From Peptoclostridium acidaminophilum DSM 3953 (GTDB lineage: Bacteria > Bacillota > Clostridia > Peptostreptococcales > Peptostreptococcaceae), in the NCBI RefSeq assembly GCF_000597865.1, contig NZ_CP007452.1, positions 1,309,183 to 1,373,182 of the forward strand: 64,000 nucleotides of DNA, given 5' to 3'. Within the stretch, counting starts at the first letter, position 1. The number at the start of each line of letters is the position of its first letter. The notes below the pieces were generated by a model that saw nothing but the letters and a program-made list of their open reading frames with translations, did not search any database and was not told where the DNA came from. The position numbers and the translations under genes are program-made. Positions 18,736-28,219 of the stretch are shown here, in pieces.

Positions 18736-21700
18736 TTAAAGCAGCGAGAGCTGGTTTGTCTCAGGCATGTCCTTTGCACATCCGTTTTGTACCATGAGTT
18801 CTACGACAGTCTTTGACACCTTTGTCCTGTATCTCATGTCTTCAAGAGACAAGAATTCTCCCTTGTCCCTCTCGCTGACTATGTTGAGCGCCGCGTTTTC
18901 ACCCAGCCCCGGCAGTGCCAGAAGAGGTGGAAGCAGCTTGCCGTCTTTTATCTTGAACTTCTTGGCGTCCGAAGTGTATATGTCTACATTCATAATCTCT
19001 ATGCCGCGGAGCTGCATCTCTTTTACAACCTCCAAAAGCGTGTAGAGGTTTTTCTCCTTTGCCGTCGCAGCATTTCCCAGGCTCTCGATTTCAGCCATGC
19101 GTTCGAGTATTGCGCCCTTGCCTTTGAGTATCAATGTTATATCAAAATCCTCAGCCTTCGTTGTGAAATACGTAGCATAAAACGCCCTGGGATAGTGGAC
19201 CTTGAAGTATGCTATCCTGAATGACATCATCACATATGCCACAGCGTGGGCCTTAGGGAACATGTATTTAATCTTGTTGCAGGAATCAATATACCACTGA
19301 GGGACGCTGTTTTTTTTCATCTCAGCCTCATCCTCTTCAGCAAGGCCTTTGCCCTTTCTTATCTTCTCCATTATCTTGAATGACTGCTTTGGCGGCACTC
19401 CCTTAAGAATCAGGTAGTTCATAATGTCGTCTCTTGTTGATATTACTTCCTTAAGCTCTGCAACTCCCTTTCGCACGTATTCCTGGGCATTGTTGAGCCA
19501 TACGTCCGTACCGTGTGAAAGTCCAGATATCCTCACTAGCTCAGCAAATGTCGTCGGCATAGTATCCACAAGCATCTGCCTTACAAACTTTGTGCCGAAT
19601 TCCGGCACCGCAAAAGTCGCCACGGTGGATCCGAGCTCCTCCTGAGATACCCCTACGGCTGTTGTGGCACTGAAAAGACTCATTGTCTCCTCATCGTCAA
19701 GCGGAATTTTTGTGGCATCAAGACCGGTCAGCTCCTCAAGCATCTTTATTATTGTTGGCGTATCGTGGCCGAGTATGTCGAGCTTTAGCAGCCTTCCGCT
19801 GATGGCGTGATAATCAAAATGCGTAGTTATTACGCCCGAATCGGGATCGTTTGCAGGGTACTGTATTGGGCAAAAATCAAATATCTCCTTGTAATCCGGC
19901 ACAACCATTATACCGCCCGGATGCTGTCCGGATGTTCTTCTAATCCCCGTGCAGCCTCCCGCGAGCCTTTCTATCTCCGCGTTAGTGCATACGATTCCAT
20001 TTTCCTCCACATATTTTTTGACAAAGCCATAGGCTGTCTTGTCGGCAATTGTGCCTATCGTTCCGGCCTTATACACGTAGCCTTTTCCAAAGAGCACCTC
20101 AGTATACTTGTGGGCTGTGGCCTGGTACTCTCCGGCGAAGTTGAGGTCTATGTCCGGCTCCTTGTCGCCTTCGAAGCCAAGGAACACTTCGAAGGGTATG
20201 TCGTGACCGTCTTTTAGGTATTTCGCGCCGCATTTTGGACATGTCTTGTCAGGCAGGTCTGCACCCGATCCGTAGCTGCCGTCTGTTATGAACTCCGAAT
20301 TTTTACAGCTCGAGCAAACATAGTGTGGCGGCAGCGGATTGACCTCTGTTATGTCGCTCATTGTGGCCGCAAGCGAGGAACCCACAGACCCCCTCGACCC
20401 TACAAGGTATCCGTCCTCCAGCGACTTTGTTACAAGTTTTTGAGCTATTATATACATGACTGCATAGCCGTTGCTTATTATTGACTTGAGCTCGCGCTCA
20501 AGCCTTTTTTCGACTATCTCGGGAAGCGGGTCGCCGTATATTGAGCAGGCCTTTTCATAGCACATGCGCCTTAGATCATCGTCAGCTCCCTCTATCCGCG
20601 GTGGGAACGTCTCGTCAGGAATCGCCTTTACTTCTTCCACCATGTCGGCTATCTTGTTTGTATTGTCTATTACCACTTTGCTTGCAAGCTCCGCTCCAAG
20701 ATATTCAAAATCCGCGAGCATTTCTCCTGTGGTTTTGAAATAAAGCGGATTGGAGCCGCCAGTATCGCCGTAGCCCTGGCTGTGCTGCAATATGTTCCTG
20801 TACATGGCCTCGTGCTCGTCCAGATAGTGCACGTCGCCAGTGGCTACTACCAGTTTCCCGTACTTTTCCCCGATTCCTATTATCCTTCGGTTAATATCCT
20901 CGAGCTCGCCAAGTCCGGATACAATGCCCTTTTCCAGCATGAAGCTGTTGTTTTCAATTGGCATTATTTCGTAATAGTCGTAAAACTCAGCTATCGGCCC
21001 AAGTTCTCCCTCGTCAACATTCCTAAGCACAGCCTGGTACAGCTCTCCTGCTTCGCATGCGCTGCCAACGAGAAGCCCTTCCCGATATTTTGTGAGCAGA
21101 GTCTTGGGGATGCGCGGACGTTTGTAGAAATAGTCTATGTGCGACTCGGATATTAGCCTGTAGAGATTTTTGAGGCCCTCCTGGTTTTTTACAAGTATCG
21201 TCACATGGTACGTATTGAGCTTTTTGTAGTCGCTTTGTTTGAAATGGAAATTAACCTCGTCCAGCTTTTGTATTCCCTGTTTTTTCAGCTCATCGAGAAA
21301 CTTCATGTATATGCTGGCTGTGGCCTCCGCATCATCTAAGGCCCTGTGGTGGCTTTTAAGCGGCACTCCCAGGTTCTTGGCTATCACATCAAGCTTGTAG
21401 CGCTTTAATTTGGGCAAGAGCGCCTTTGCGAGCCTCAGCGTGTCTACATAGCTGTTTTCAAATTTGGCTCCAATTCTCTTGCAGCTTTCCCTTACAAAAC
21501 CTATGTCAAAATCAGCATTGTGTGCCACCAGGACGCTGCCCTCTGCAAAGCTTAAAAATTCAGGTAGTGCATCCTCTATGGAAGCTGCATCCTTTACCAT
21601 CTCTGCGGATATTCCGGTAAGCTCCTGTATCTTGAGCGGAATGTCCCTTTTGGGATTTACAAAACAGCTGAATCTATCTATGATTTCAAAATCCCTTAGC

Positions 21701-23037
21701 TTTACTGCTCCTATTTCGATTATCCTGTCATTTGTATTTGAAAGGCCGGTTGTCTCCACATCGAACACCACGAATTCCTGTGACAGGGGAAGACTGTTTG
21801 GCTTGTTTATAAGGGGTATGTTGTCATTTACGAGATATCCTTCTACTCCATATATTACCTTTATGCCGCATTTTTGTGCTGCGCTCATTGCATCCGGAAA
21901 CGCCTGCACCACGCCGTGGTCTGTAATCGCAACTGCCTTGTGCCCCCAGGCCGCAGCCCGCTTTATAATGTCGCCCACCGGCACCACGGCATCCATTGCC
22001 GACATTTGAGTGTGTGCATGGAGTTCCACTCTCTTCACAGGGGAATCGTCATTTTTTTGAACCGGCTTTGACTTTTCAATATCACTTACGTTGAACGCCA
22101 TCTCCTTGCTGTACGAATCGTATACCGCCTCACCCCTAAGCTTAAGGAACGCGCCCTTTTTAACTTCGTCGGACACTGCTTCTTTTTGCTTTTCCGAGAT
22201 GAAAGCTTTGCAGGTAACTGAGCTTGTGTAGTCGGTCACTGAGAATATGAGCAGTCTTTTCCCGTTTTTAAGCTCTCTTGAGTCAGCATTGAATACGCTT
22301 CCTTCTATGACTGAAGCTCCGCTTTCTATGCGCAGCTCAGCAATCTTTGAGGCTCCTGCACTTATTTTTTTCCCAAGCACAAGAGCGGAATCAAAATTGC
22401 CTTCCTGCTTTGACTGCTTGCCGTCTGGCTGTTTTTCTCTCTTGACTGTACCCGGTGTCTGAGCAAGCTTCATTTTTGCTATTTCACATGCCTCTTCCTC
22501 TTTTTTTGCAGCCATTTCCTCAGCAGTTGAATCGGGCTGATTCTGCATCGCAACAAACTCGACATCAGAGTATATGCCTGTCTGCTCTGCCACGAGGCAG
22601 CCCAGCTGCTGCTGGAGTCTTTTTTTGCCTACAACATCAAGTATGAACTTGTTAGGCAGAGTAATGTCGAGCTTCTCGCCGTCCCTGTTCCATGCTATAT
22701 CGTCGGCTTTGCAGCCAACAGACTTTATCTGGCAGTTTATATAATATGCCAGATTTTCTATATACAGCTTTAAATCGGCATCTTGGCAGCCGGCGGCAAA
22801 GTTTCTGTAGAACACCTTCAGCCTGACATTGTCAAGCCAGCATAGTTTCGATTTGATCTGCGCCTGAAGCTTTACAAGCTCAGCTGCGCTAACGACACCT
22901 CCGGGCTCGATGTGAATGTCTAGTGCCTTGTTTTCCTTGAAATATACGGCTTTGGACAAAAAAGCATCCCCGATCAAGGGATGCAGTTCTTGCGTGTCTA
23001 TGCCTATTTTTTTAATGTAATCTCTCACCATTTCCAT
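18736..23037 (-). CDS. polC: DNA polymerase III alpha subunit, PolC type
   Basis: Gram-positive replicative polymerase with built-in proofreading. The 1433-aa product has the usual length. In order it has an N-terminal region and OB fold, a PHP domain (VELHAHTQMSAMDAV) split by a DEDD exonuclease (FVVFDVETTGLS, later HHRALDDAEAT), a zinc-binding segment with two CxxC pairs (CSSCKN, CPKCGA), and the palm with PDIDLNF. The ATG follows GAGGG. It is the last gene of dxr-rseP-ispG-polC; proS, which in Bacillus lies before polC, is absent. Confidence 0.97.
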   Translation of the reverse strand: MEMVRDYIKKIGIDTQELHPLIGDAFLSKAVYFKENKALDIHIEPGGVVSAAELVKLQAQIKSKLCWLDNVRLKVFYRNFAAGCQDADLKLYIENLAYYINCQIKSVGCKADDIAWNRDGEKLDITLPNKFILDVVGKKRLQQQLGCLVAEQTGIYSDVEFVAMQNQPDSTAEEMAAKKEEEACEIAKMKLAQTPGTVKREKQPDGKQSKQEGNFDSALVLGKKISAGASKIAELRIESGASVIEGSVFNADSRELKNGKRLLIFSVTDYTSSVTCKAFISEKQKEAVSDEVKKGAFLKLRGEAVYDSYSKEMAFNVSDIEKSKPVQKNDDSPVKRVELHAHTQMSAMDAVVPVGDIIKRAAAWGHKAVAITDHGVVQAFPDAMSAAQKCGIKVIYGVEGYLVNDNIPLINKPNSLPLSQEFVVFDVETTGLSNTNDRIIEIGAVKLRDFEIIDRFSCFVNPKRDIPLKIQELTGISAEMVKDAASIEDALPEFLSFAEGSVLVAHNADFDIGFVRESCKRIGAKFENSYVDTLRLAKALLPKLKRYKLDVIAKNLGVPLKSHHRALDDAEATASIYMKFLDELKKQGIQKLDEVNFHFKQSDYKKLNTYHVTILVKNQEGLKNLYRLISESHIDYFYKRPRIPKTLLTKYREGLLVGSACEAGELYQAVLRNVDEGELGPIAEFYDYYEIMPIENNSFMLEKGIVSGLGELEDINRRIIGIGEKYGKLVVATGDVHYLDEHEAMYRNILQHSQGYGDTGGSNPLYFKTTGEMLADFEYLGAELASKVVIDNTNKIADMVEEVKAIPDETFPPRIEGADDDLRRMCYEKACSIYGDPLPEIVEKRLERELKSIISNGYAVMYIIAQKLVTKSLEDGYLVGSRGSVGSSLAATMSDITEVNPLPPHYVCSSCKNSEFITDGSYGSGADLPDKTCPKCGAKYLKDGHDIPFEVFLGFEGDKEPDIDLNFAGEYQATAHKYTEVLFGKGYVYKAGTIGTIADKTAYGFVKKYVEENGIVCTNAEIERLAGGCTGIRRTSGQHPGGIMVVPDYKEIFDFCPIQYPANDPDSGVITTHFDYHAISGRLLKLDILGHDTPTIIKMLEELTGLDATKIPLDDEETMSLFSATTAVGVSQEELGSTVATFAVPEFGTKFVRQMLVDTMPTTFAELVRISGLSHGTDVWLNNAQEYVRKGVAELKEVISTRDDIMNYLILKGVPPKQSFKIMEKIRKGKGLAEEDEAEMKKNSVPQWYIDSCNKIKYMFPKAHAVAYVMMSFRIAYFKVHYPRAFYATYFTTKAEDFDITLILKGKGAILERMAEIESLGNAATAKEKNLYTLLEVVKEMQLRGIEIMNVDIYTSDAKKFKIKDGKLLPPLLALPGLGENAALNIVSERDKGEFLSLEDMRYRTKVSKTVVELMVQNGCAKDMPETNQLSLL

Positions 23038-23039
23038 AA

Positions 23040-24104
23040 TTATCCCTCTTGTTCTTTGCCGTGCTGCTCGATTTCCTTGAGAAGCTCCTCAACAAGCTTG
23101 CCGTCTTCTATTTTCCTCACAGGCTTGCCTTTCTTGAACAGAAGGCCCTCGCCGTTGCCTCCGGCTATTCCTATATCGGCCTCTCTGGCTTCACCGGGTC
23201 CGTTTACCGCGCAACCCATTATAGCAACCGTTATGTCCTTGTCCATGCCCTGGAGCTTGCTTTCAACCTCGTCCACAATCCTCATCATATCGATTCTTGT
23301 CCTGCCGCATGTAGGACATGAGATCAGCTTGACGCCTTCATCCATGAGCCCCGTTGCCTTTAAAATCTCCTTGGCTACATAAATCTCCTCACACGGATCT
23401 GCGGTAAGCGAAACTCTCATGGTGTCGCCGACACCCCTAAGCAGCAAATAGCCTATGCCGACTGATGATTTAATTGTCCCGCTCCTTAGACTGCCTGATT
23501 CTGTTATGCCTATGTGCAGGGGGTAGTCCTTTATATTTGAAAACATTTCATATGCATCTATTGTGGTTCTTATGTCGCTCGATTTCAAAGAAACTACTAT
23601 ATTTGTAAAATCCTTTTTTTCAAAGTACTCAACGTGTCTTAGGGCGCTTTCCACAAGTGCCTCGGCGCTTGGCCTTCCGTGCTTTTCAAGAATGTCCTTT
23701 TCAAGAGAACCTCCGTTGACACCTATCCTGATCTTTATTCCCCTTGCCTTGGCGGCTTCAATTATGGCGTCTATTTTCTCAAACGACCCTATGTTGCCAG
23801 GATTAATGCGTATGCCGTCCGCACCCTGGTTTATTGATTCTATGGCAAGCTTGTAGTCAAAATGTATGTCTGCTATGAGCGGAATGCCTATGTTTTTCTT
23901 GATCTCTCCAAGCCTTATTGCAGCCTCCATGTCAGGCACTGCCACTCTTGCAATCTGACAGCCGCACGCCTCCAGCCTCTTTATTTGCTCCACCGTGCTC
24001 ACAACGTCGGCAGTGTTTGTATTCGTCATGGACTGTATGACTATCGGATTGTCTCCGCCTATTCTAACTCCGCCGCAATTGACCACTTTTGTAGCCCTTT
24101 TCAT
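23040..24104 (-). CDS. ispG: (E)-4-hydroxy-3-methylbut-2-enyl-diphosphate synthase
   Basis: [4Fe-4S] enzyme of the MEP isoprenoid pathway that converts MEcPP to HMBPP. The 354-aa product has the N-terminal TIM barrel and the C-terminal cluster ligands in CPTCGRT and [10 protein letters not shown] (near residue 300). It lies between rseP and polC. With dxr and the ispH end at the window edge, three MEP enzymes are encoded here, and uppS consumes their product. Confidence 0.96.
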   Translation of the reverse strand: MKRATKVVNCGGVRIGGDNPIVIQSMTNTNTADVVSTVEQIKRLEACGCQIARVAVPDMEAAIRLGEIKKNIGIPLIADIHFDYKLAIESINQGADGIRINPGNIGSFEKIDAIIEAAKARGIKIRIGVNGGSLEKDILEKHGRPSAEALVESALRHVEYFEKKDFTNIVVSLKSSDIRTTIDAYEMFSNIKDYPLHIGITESGSLRSGTIKSSVGIGYLLLRGVGDTMRVSLTADPCEEIYVAKEILKATGLMDEGVKLISCPTCGRTRIDMMRIVDEVESKLQGMDKDITVAIMGCAVNGPGEAREADIGIAGGNGEGLLFKKGKPVRKIEDGKLVEELLKEIEQHGKEQEG

Positions 24105-24119
24105 AATATCACTCCCGCA

Positions 24120-25118
24120 TTATTTGTCTATTAGCTTTATAATGTCCTTGTATGTTATAAACACCATCAAAAGCATAAGCAGCGCAAATCCTATGAAATG
24201 TATCATGCCCTCTTTTTCCGGATCTATCTTCTTGCCTCTTGCCAGTTCTATTATCAAAAACAGTATCCTGCTTCCGTCAAGCGCCGGAAAAGGGAACAGA
24301 TTTATAAGCCCCAGGTTTATGCTTATTACAGCAGCAAGCGATATGACGTTAAGATATCCGACTCTGGCAGCCTCGCCTACTACATTTATTATTCCAACAG
24401 GACCCACGACATCTGAGGTGTTGACATTGCCTGTGACAAGCGTAGCGAAAAAGTTCATCATTTGCGAAAGTATATAGCCCGTTCTCTCTACGCTGCTTTT
24501 GAGTGAAAGTGCAAGATTCTTTTCACTCGATGGAAGGATTCCTATTACGCCTCTGCCATCCTGCTCTAGCGGTGTTACCTTGTACTCCATAGGCTTGCCG
24601 GCTCGCTGGATTTTTATTTCTATGCTTTTTCCCGCCGAGTTTCCTACTATAGAGGTAACCTGGTTCCAGTCTTCTATTTTGGTCCCTTCTATCTCTATGA
24701 TCTTGTCGCCCTCAATAATCCCCGCGCTCTGCGCCGGATAGTCCTTCATGGTTTCCTTTATCGACGTTGTGGGTATGCCCACAAGCATGAATATTACCGT
24801 AAAAAGAAGTATTGCCAGCACAAAATTCATTATGGGGCCTGCAGCTATTATTCCTATTCTCTGAAGCACGCTTTTTTTCCCAAAGCTGTTCTCGTCTTCC
24901 GAGTCCTCGTCCTCTCCCAGCATTTTGACATACCCACCAAGAGGGAGCAGTCTTATGGAATAGTCCGTCTCCTTGCCTTTTATTGATGCAATTTTGGGAC
25001 CCATGCCTATGGCAAATTCGTGTACCTTCACCTTGCACAATTTGGCAACTATAAAATGTCCGAACTCATGAAACAGCACAATCACGCCAAAGACCACCAA
25101 AGCTATGAAAATCGTCAT
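24120..25118 (-). CDS. rseP: Site-2 intramembrane zinc metalloprotease RseP/RasP
   Basis: Cleaves membrane-embedded substrates such as anti-sigma factors and signal-peptide remnants. The 332-aa product has HEFGH at residues 17-21 in the first membrane helix, a PDZ domain in the middle (SAGIIEGDKIIEIEGTKIEDW), and the second zinc motif in FPALDGSR near residue 275. I start at ATG 25118 after GGAAGGTG; the TTG at 25133 gives only a spurious five-residue extension. It follows dxr closely. Confidence 0.94.
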   Translation of the reverse strand: MTIFIALVVFGVIVLFHEFGHFIVAKLCKVKVHEFAIGMGPKIASIKGKETDYSIRLLPLGGYVKMLGEDEDSEDENSFGKKSVLQRIGIIAAGPIMNFVLAILLFTVIFMLVGIPTTSIKETMKDYPAQSAGIIEGDKIIEIEGTKIEDWNQVTSIVGNSAGKSIEIKIQRAGKPMEYKVTPLEQDGRGVIGILPSSEKNLALSLKSSVERTGYILSQMMNFFATLVTGNVNTSDVVGPVGIINVVGEAARVGYLNVISLAAVISINLGLINLFPFPALDGSRILFLIIELARGKKIDPEKEGMIHFIGFALLMLLMVFITYKDIIKLIDK

Positions 25119-25140
25119 ATGTTCACCTTCCAATAATCAT

Positions 25141-26306
25141 TTATAATTCAATCTGCTGCATTACGAATTTTCTCGTTTGAGAGTCAGCCGTGAGAATCTC
25201 GTCAATTCCCGGCTCTTTGACAGAGCTGTGTTTTTCAAGCGCCAGTTCTATATAGCGCGGTATATCGTAGAAACCTATCCTGTCATTTAGAAACTGCTCG
25301 ACAAGCACTTCGTTTGCCGCATTGAGCGCAACTGTGTACGTGCCTCCCAGCCTTAGCGCCTCATACGCTAGCCCCAAGCAAGGAAACGTTTCACAATCCG
25401 GTTTTTCAAATGTAAGACTGCCTGCTTTCAAAAGATCCAGGCTTTCTATTCCCTTGCCCTCTTTTCTTTGAGGGTATGTAAGGGCGTACTGTATCGGTAT
25501 TCTCATATCCGGATTGCCTAGCTGAGCCATTACGCTCTTGTCCTTGAATTCTACCATTGAGTGTATTATGCTTTGCGGATGGACAATGACATCTATTCTG
25601 TCGGCCTCTATGCCGAAAAGCCACCTTGCTTCGATTACCTCGAGTCCCTTGTTCATGAGCGTGGCTGAGTCAATTGTTATCTTTTGGCCCATTTGCCAGT
25701 TGGGATGCTTTAACGCGTCGGACTTGCTTACACTGAGCAATTCCTCCCTCGTCTTTCCCCTGAAGGGCCCTCCCGATGCTGTTAGTATAAGCTTTTCAAC
25801 ACTCCCGACGTCTTCACCGTTTAGGCACTGGAATATGGCCGAATGCTCGCTGTCGACAGGGACAATGCGAGCCCCAGAGCTGCCAGCGAGCCTGCTGACA
25901 ATCTCTCCGCCTGCAACCATCGTTTCCTTGTTCGAGAGGGCAATGTCCTTTCCTTTTTTATTGCCTCTATGGTAGGAATGAGACCAATCATTCCTACCAC
26001 TGCTGTTATTACCATGCTCGAATCAGCATGCGCAGCTACGGCATTTAGGCCTTCAAGTCCTGACATTATCTCAATGCCCTTGAATCTCGAGTCATTTTTT
26101 ATTTTTTCCTTGAACGCCAGGGCGCTTGTTTCGCTGTATATGGCCACAAGCTCCGGCATGAACTCGCATGCCTGCTCGTGCAAAAGTTCTATGTTTTCAT
26201 TTGCCGAAATGGCTGTGACCTTGAATTTGTCAGTGTTGTTTCGCACTACATCAAGCGACTGCCTTCCAATGGAGCCCGTCGAGCCTATTATTGATATTTT
26301 TCTCAT
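25141..26306 (-). CDS. dxr: 1-deoxy-D-xylulose-5-phosphate reductoisomerase, split by a -1 frameshift
   Basis: First committed enzyme of the MEP pathway (DXP to MEP, NADPH). The 5' part (26306 to about 25953) encodes the NADPH-binding fold with GSTGSIG at 8-14, up to IPTIEAIKK. The 3' part, in the -1 frame, resumes with [11 protein letters not shown] and continues to the normal C-terminus ([20 protein letters not shown]). The joined product is 388 aa, the family length. The frames meet exactly at A_AAA_AAG, so -1 slippage there restores the protein. Without slippage the first frame reads about 44 foreign codons and stops at 25821. An ATG at 25920 preceded by AAGGA could also start the second part. 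Causes could be programmed frameshifting, a lost A in an A-run, or a sequencing error. The start is ATG 26306; no convincing promoter is assigned. Confidence 0.9.
25953..25959 (-). promoter_or_regulatory. A_AAA_AAG slippery heptamer at the dxr frame junction
   Basis: In frame 0 the codons are AT(A AAA AAG) followed by GAA; tandem -1 slippage gives AAA AAA GGA AAG GAC, the correct dxr frame. An AGAGG lies about 5 bases upstream. No strong stem-loop is visible 5-9 bases downstream. The heptamer is the type used in dnaX and many insertion sequences. Confidence 0.6.
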
Positions 26307-26404
26307 GTCACTATTTCCCTTCTTGGAGCAATTGTATACTTCACGCTTGAAATACGTCCACAACCATATTTTATCATATTAATAATAATCGTATACAAAT
26401 ATTT

Positions 26405-26431
26405 ATAGCTTCAGAAATTTTCTGAAGCTAT
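26405..26431. terminator. Hairpin between cdsA and dxr
   Basis: A perfect 12-bp stem ATAGCTTCAGAA / TTCTGAAGCTAT with a 3-base loop, 13 bases after the cdsA stop. No clear T-run follows on the minus strand, so it is a weak terminator or a 3'-end-stabilising hairpin. The ~100 AT-rich bases between it and dxr must hold the dxr promoter, but I could not choose one with confidence. Confidence 0.6.
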
Positions 26432-26443
26432 TTGTTCGCAAAT

Positions 26444-27220
26444 TTATTTTATGAAAATACTGGCATAATAATACACGAAAGGGGCAGTGAAGAGTATGCT
26501 GTCAAATCTGTCCAGAATGCCTCCATGTCCCGGTATTATGTGCCCGTAATCTCTTATTCCTATATATCTTTTTATCGAAGAGGCGAACAGATCACCCAAC
26601 TGAGCCACAACACTGCCCAAAGCCCCAATTGCTACAGAGTCAAGCAATCCCAAGCCTACAAAGTGCCCATATGCAGCGCATACTGCTATGCTGCCTATCG
26701 TTCCTCCTATGCTTCCTTCAACCGTCTTTTTCGGGCTTATCTTTGGAATGAGCTTATGTCTGCCGAAAAAGTAGCCGCTGAAATATGCAAATGTATCAGT
26801 TATCCATGCAGCTATGAATATAAACCACAGTATATCAGATCCCAGCTCCTGCCTTGTTATGATGATATGTCCGAGTGCGCCAGATATATATATGGTGCCG
26901 AAAAAAGTTATGAGTATGTCCATAAAACCTATTTTGCCGAATATCATCGGAACTGTTGACAGAAAAAGAAACAAGAATACGGCCGCGTTTAAATACAGTA
27001 TGTCCACCTTGTAGTGCAGCGAAAAGAAAAAAATGGCGCTCATCAAATAACCAAACAGTTTTATCGGATTGGTGTTGTGATGCTTGAAAGCATTATAAAA
27101 CTCAAAAAGTGCCAGCAAAGATACTATCGCAACGCTAACACTTAGATAGAGCCCCCCTTTGATAGCAACAAAAAATAGCAGGGGTAAAAGTAGTAAAGAA
27201 GACAATATTCTCTGTAACAT
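26444..27220 (-). CDS. cdsA: Phosphatidate cytidylyltransferase
   Basis: Membrane enzyme that makes CDP-diacylglycerol, the substrate of PgsA elsewhere in this window. The 258-aa product has about seven hydrophobic segments and ends with the signature region GHIIPGHGGILDRFDS, which carries the metal-binding Asp. The ATG follows AGGAG. It follows uppS with 10 bases between, as in most Firmicutes. Confidence 0.94.
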   Translation of the reverse strand: MLQRILSSLLLLPLLFFVAIKGGLYLSVSVAIVSLLALFEFYNAFKHHNTNPIKLFGYLMSAIFFFSLHYKVDILYLNAAVFLFLFLSTVPMIFGKIGFMDILITFFGTIYISGALGHIIITRQELGSDILWFIFIAAWITDTFAYFSGYFFGRHKLIPKISPKKTVEGSIGGTIGSIAVCAAYGHFVGLGLLDSVAIGALGSVVAQLGDLFASSIKRYIGIRDYGHIIPGHGGILDRFDSILFTAPFVYYYASIFIK

Positions 27221-27230
27221 GTAATCGCTC

Positions 27231-27965
27231 CTATTTTAGGCCCCCGAATCTTCTCTCCCTGTTTTGGTAGTCGCCGACCGCCTCATAAAGATTAATTTCT
27301 TTGAAATCGGGCCAAAATATATCTGTAAAGTAAAGCTCTGCATAGGCACTCTCCCATAGGAGGAAATTGCTAAGTCGCTGTTCTCCGCCTGTCCTTATGA
27401 GAAGGTCCGGATCCGGCAAGTCCCCCGTGGATAGATATGAAGCAATCATGCCTTCATCTATATCCGCAATTCCAATAGCTCCGCTGCAGCATTCGCTTGC
27501 TATTTTGGAAACAGCATTTTTCATGTCGTTTCTGCAACCGTAGTTAAGCGCCAAAGTCAAAACAAGCTTAGCATTTTCTCTTGTCATTTCAACCGAACGT
27601 GCAAGCTCCCTTTTCGCGTCCGCTGGAAGCTCCTCAATTTCTCCTATTGTGTTAAGGCGTACTCCTTCTGCTGAAAGTCTTGGCGTTTCCTTCTTGAGAT
27701 ACTCTACGAGCAATTTCATCAGGAGTGTAACCTCAGTCTTTGGCCGTTTCCAATTTTCTGTCGAAAACGCATAAAGGGTGAGGTATTTGATTCCAAGATT
27801 TGTACATGCCCTTATTGCCTCTTCAATTGCCTCGACTCCTGCTCTGTGGCCGAATGTTCTTTCCATAAGCTTCTGCCTGGCCCATCTTCCATTTCCATCC
27901 ATTATTATCGCCACATGATTTGGCACTTTTGCTTTTTTAAGAGTCTCTATGTTCAAATCAAGCAT
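27231..27965 (-). CDS. uppS: Isoprenyl transferase (undecaprenyl diphosphate synthase)
   Basis: cis-Prenyltransferase making the C55 lipid carrier for peptidoglycan and teichoic acids. The 244-aa product has the catalytic motif IIMDGNGRWA (Asp at 23), the FSTENWKRP segment and the C-terminal RTGGEQRLSNFLLWESAYAE motif. The ATG is preceded by AAGGAAAGG. It lies between a small unnamed ORF and cdsA. Confidence 0.96.
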   Translation of the reverse strand: MLDLNIETLKKAKVPNHVAIIMDGNGRWARQKLMERTFGHRAGVEAIEEAIRACTNLGIKYLTLYAFSTENWKRPKTEVTLLMKLLVEYLKKETPRLSAEGVRLNTIGEIEELPADAKRELARSVEMTRENAKLVLTLALNYGCRNDMKNAVSKIASECCSGAIGIADIDEGMIASYLSTGDLPDPDLLIRTGGEQRLSNFLLWESAYAELYFTDIFWPDFKEINLYEAVGDYQNRERRFGGLK

Positions 27966-28002
27966 AGCTTACCTTTCCTTCCAAACATATTAAACGCATC
28001 CT

Positions 28003-28023
28003 CCAGCCCTTAAATCGGGCTGG
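28003..28023 (-). promoter_or_regulatory. Hairpin over the stop codon of the 67-aa ORF
   Basis: CCAGCCC/GGGCTGG stem of 7 bp with a 7-base loop that contains the TAA stop. No T-run follows, so it is not a standard terminator. It precedes uppS by about 40 bases and could influence mRNA stability or coupling. Confidence 0.5.
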
Positions 28024-28213
28024 AAAAATGCGTAATTGTTATTTCAAGTCCGCCGGATTTTGATTCAAGCACTCTTATGATTCGAGGTACAGTCAAAATG
28101 CCGGCATCCTTTTTGCCTTGTATTTCATTCACTACATAGACAATTTTATTTCCATCCAGAATCTTCTTTGCATCTTCCATTTCCATTCCCAGCAGCATTG
28201 AAGGCATGTCCAA
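28010..28213 (-). CDS. Small PASTA-like protein of unknown function
   Basis: A 67-aa product encoded between frr and uppS. I do not recognise a named family. The pattern (GMEMEDAKKIL near the start, a central IVYVVNEIQ strand, and LEITITHF at the end) resembles one PASTA-type repeat, the ~65-residue unit found in penicillin-binding proteins and Stk kinases, but lacks a signal peptide or membrane segment. The start is TTG 28213, 11 bases after GGAGG within the end of frr; ATG 28207 is possible. Codon use looks like its neighbours. The operon position suggests translation or cell-envelope metabolism; any function is a guess. Confidence 0.7.
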   Translation of the reverse strand: MDMPSMLLGMEMEDAKKILDGNKIVYVVNEIQGKKDAGILTVPRIIRVLESKSGGLEITITHFSSPI

Positions 28214-28219
28214 TTTATA

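Noticed and set aside
25821-25960. dxr as a true pseudogene
   Set aside because: Both halves are fully conserved with no other lesion, and the rest of the MEP genes seen are intact. Slippage or a base-call error is more likely, though decay in its earliest stage cannot be excluded.
26307-26404. Promoter for dxr
   Set aside because: Several weak TTG.../TA..T pairs occur in AT-rich sequence and none has both good boxes and spacing.
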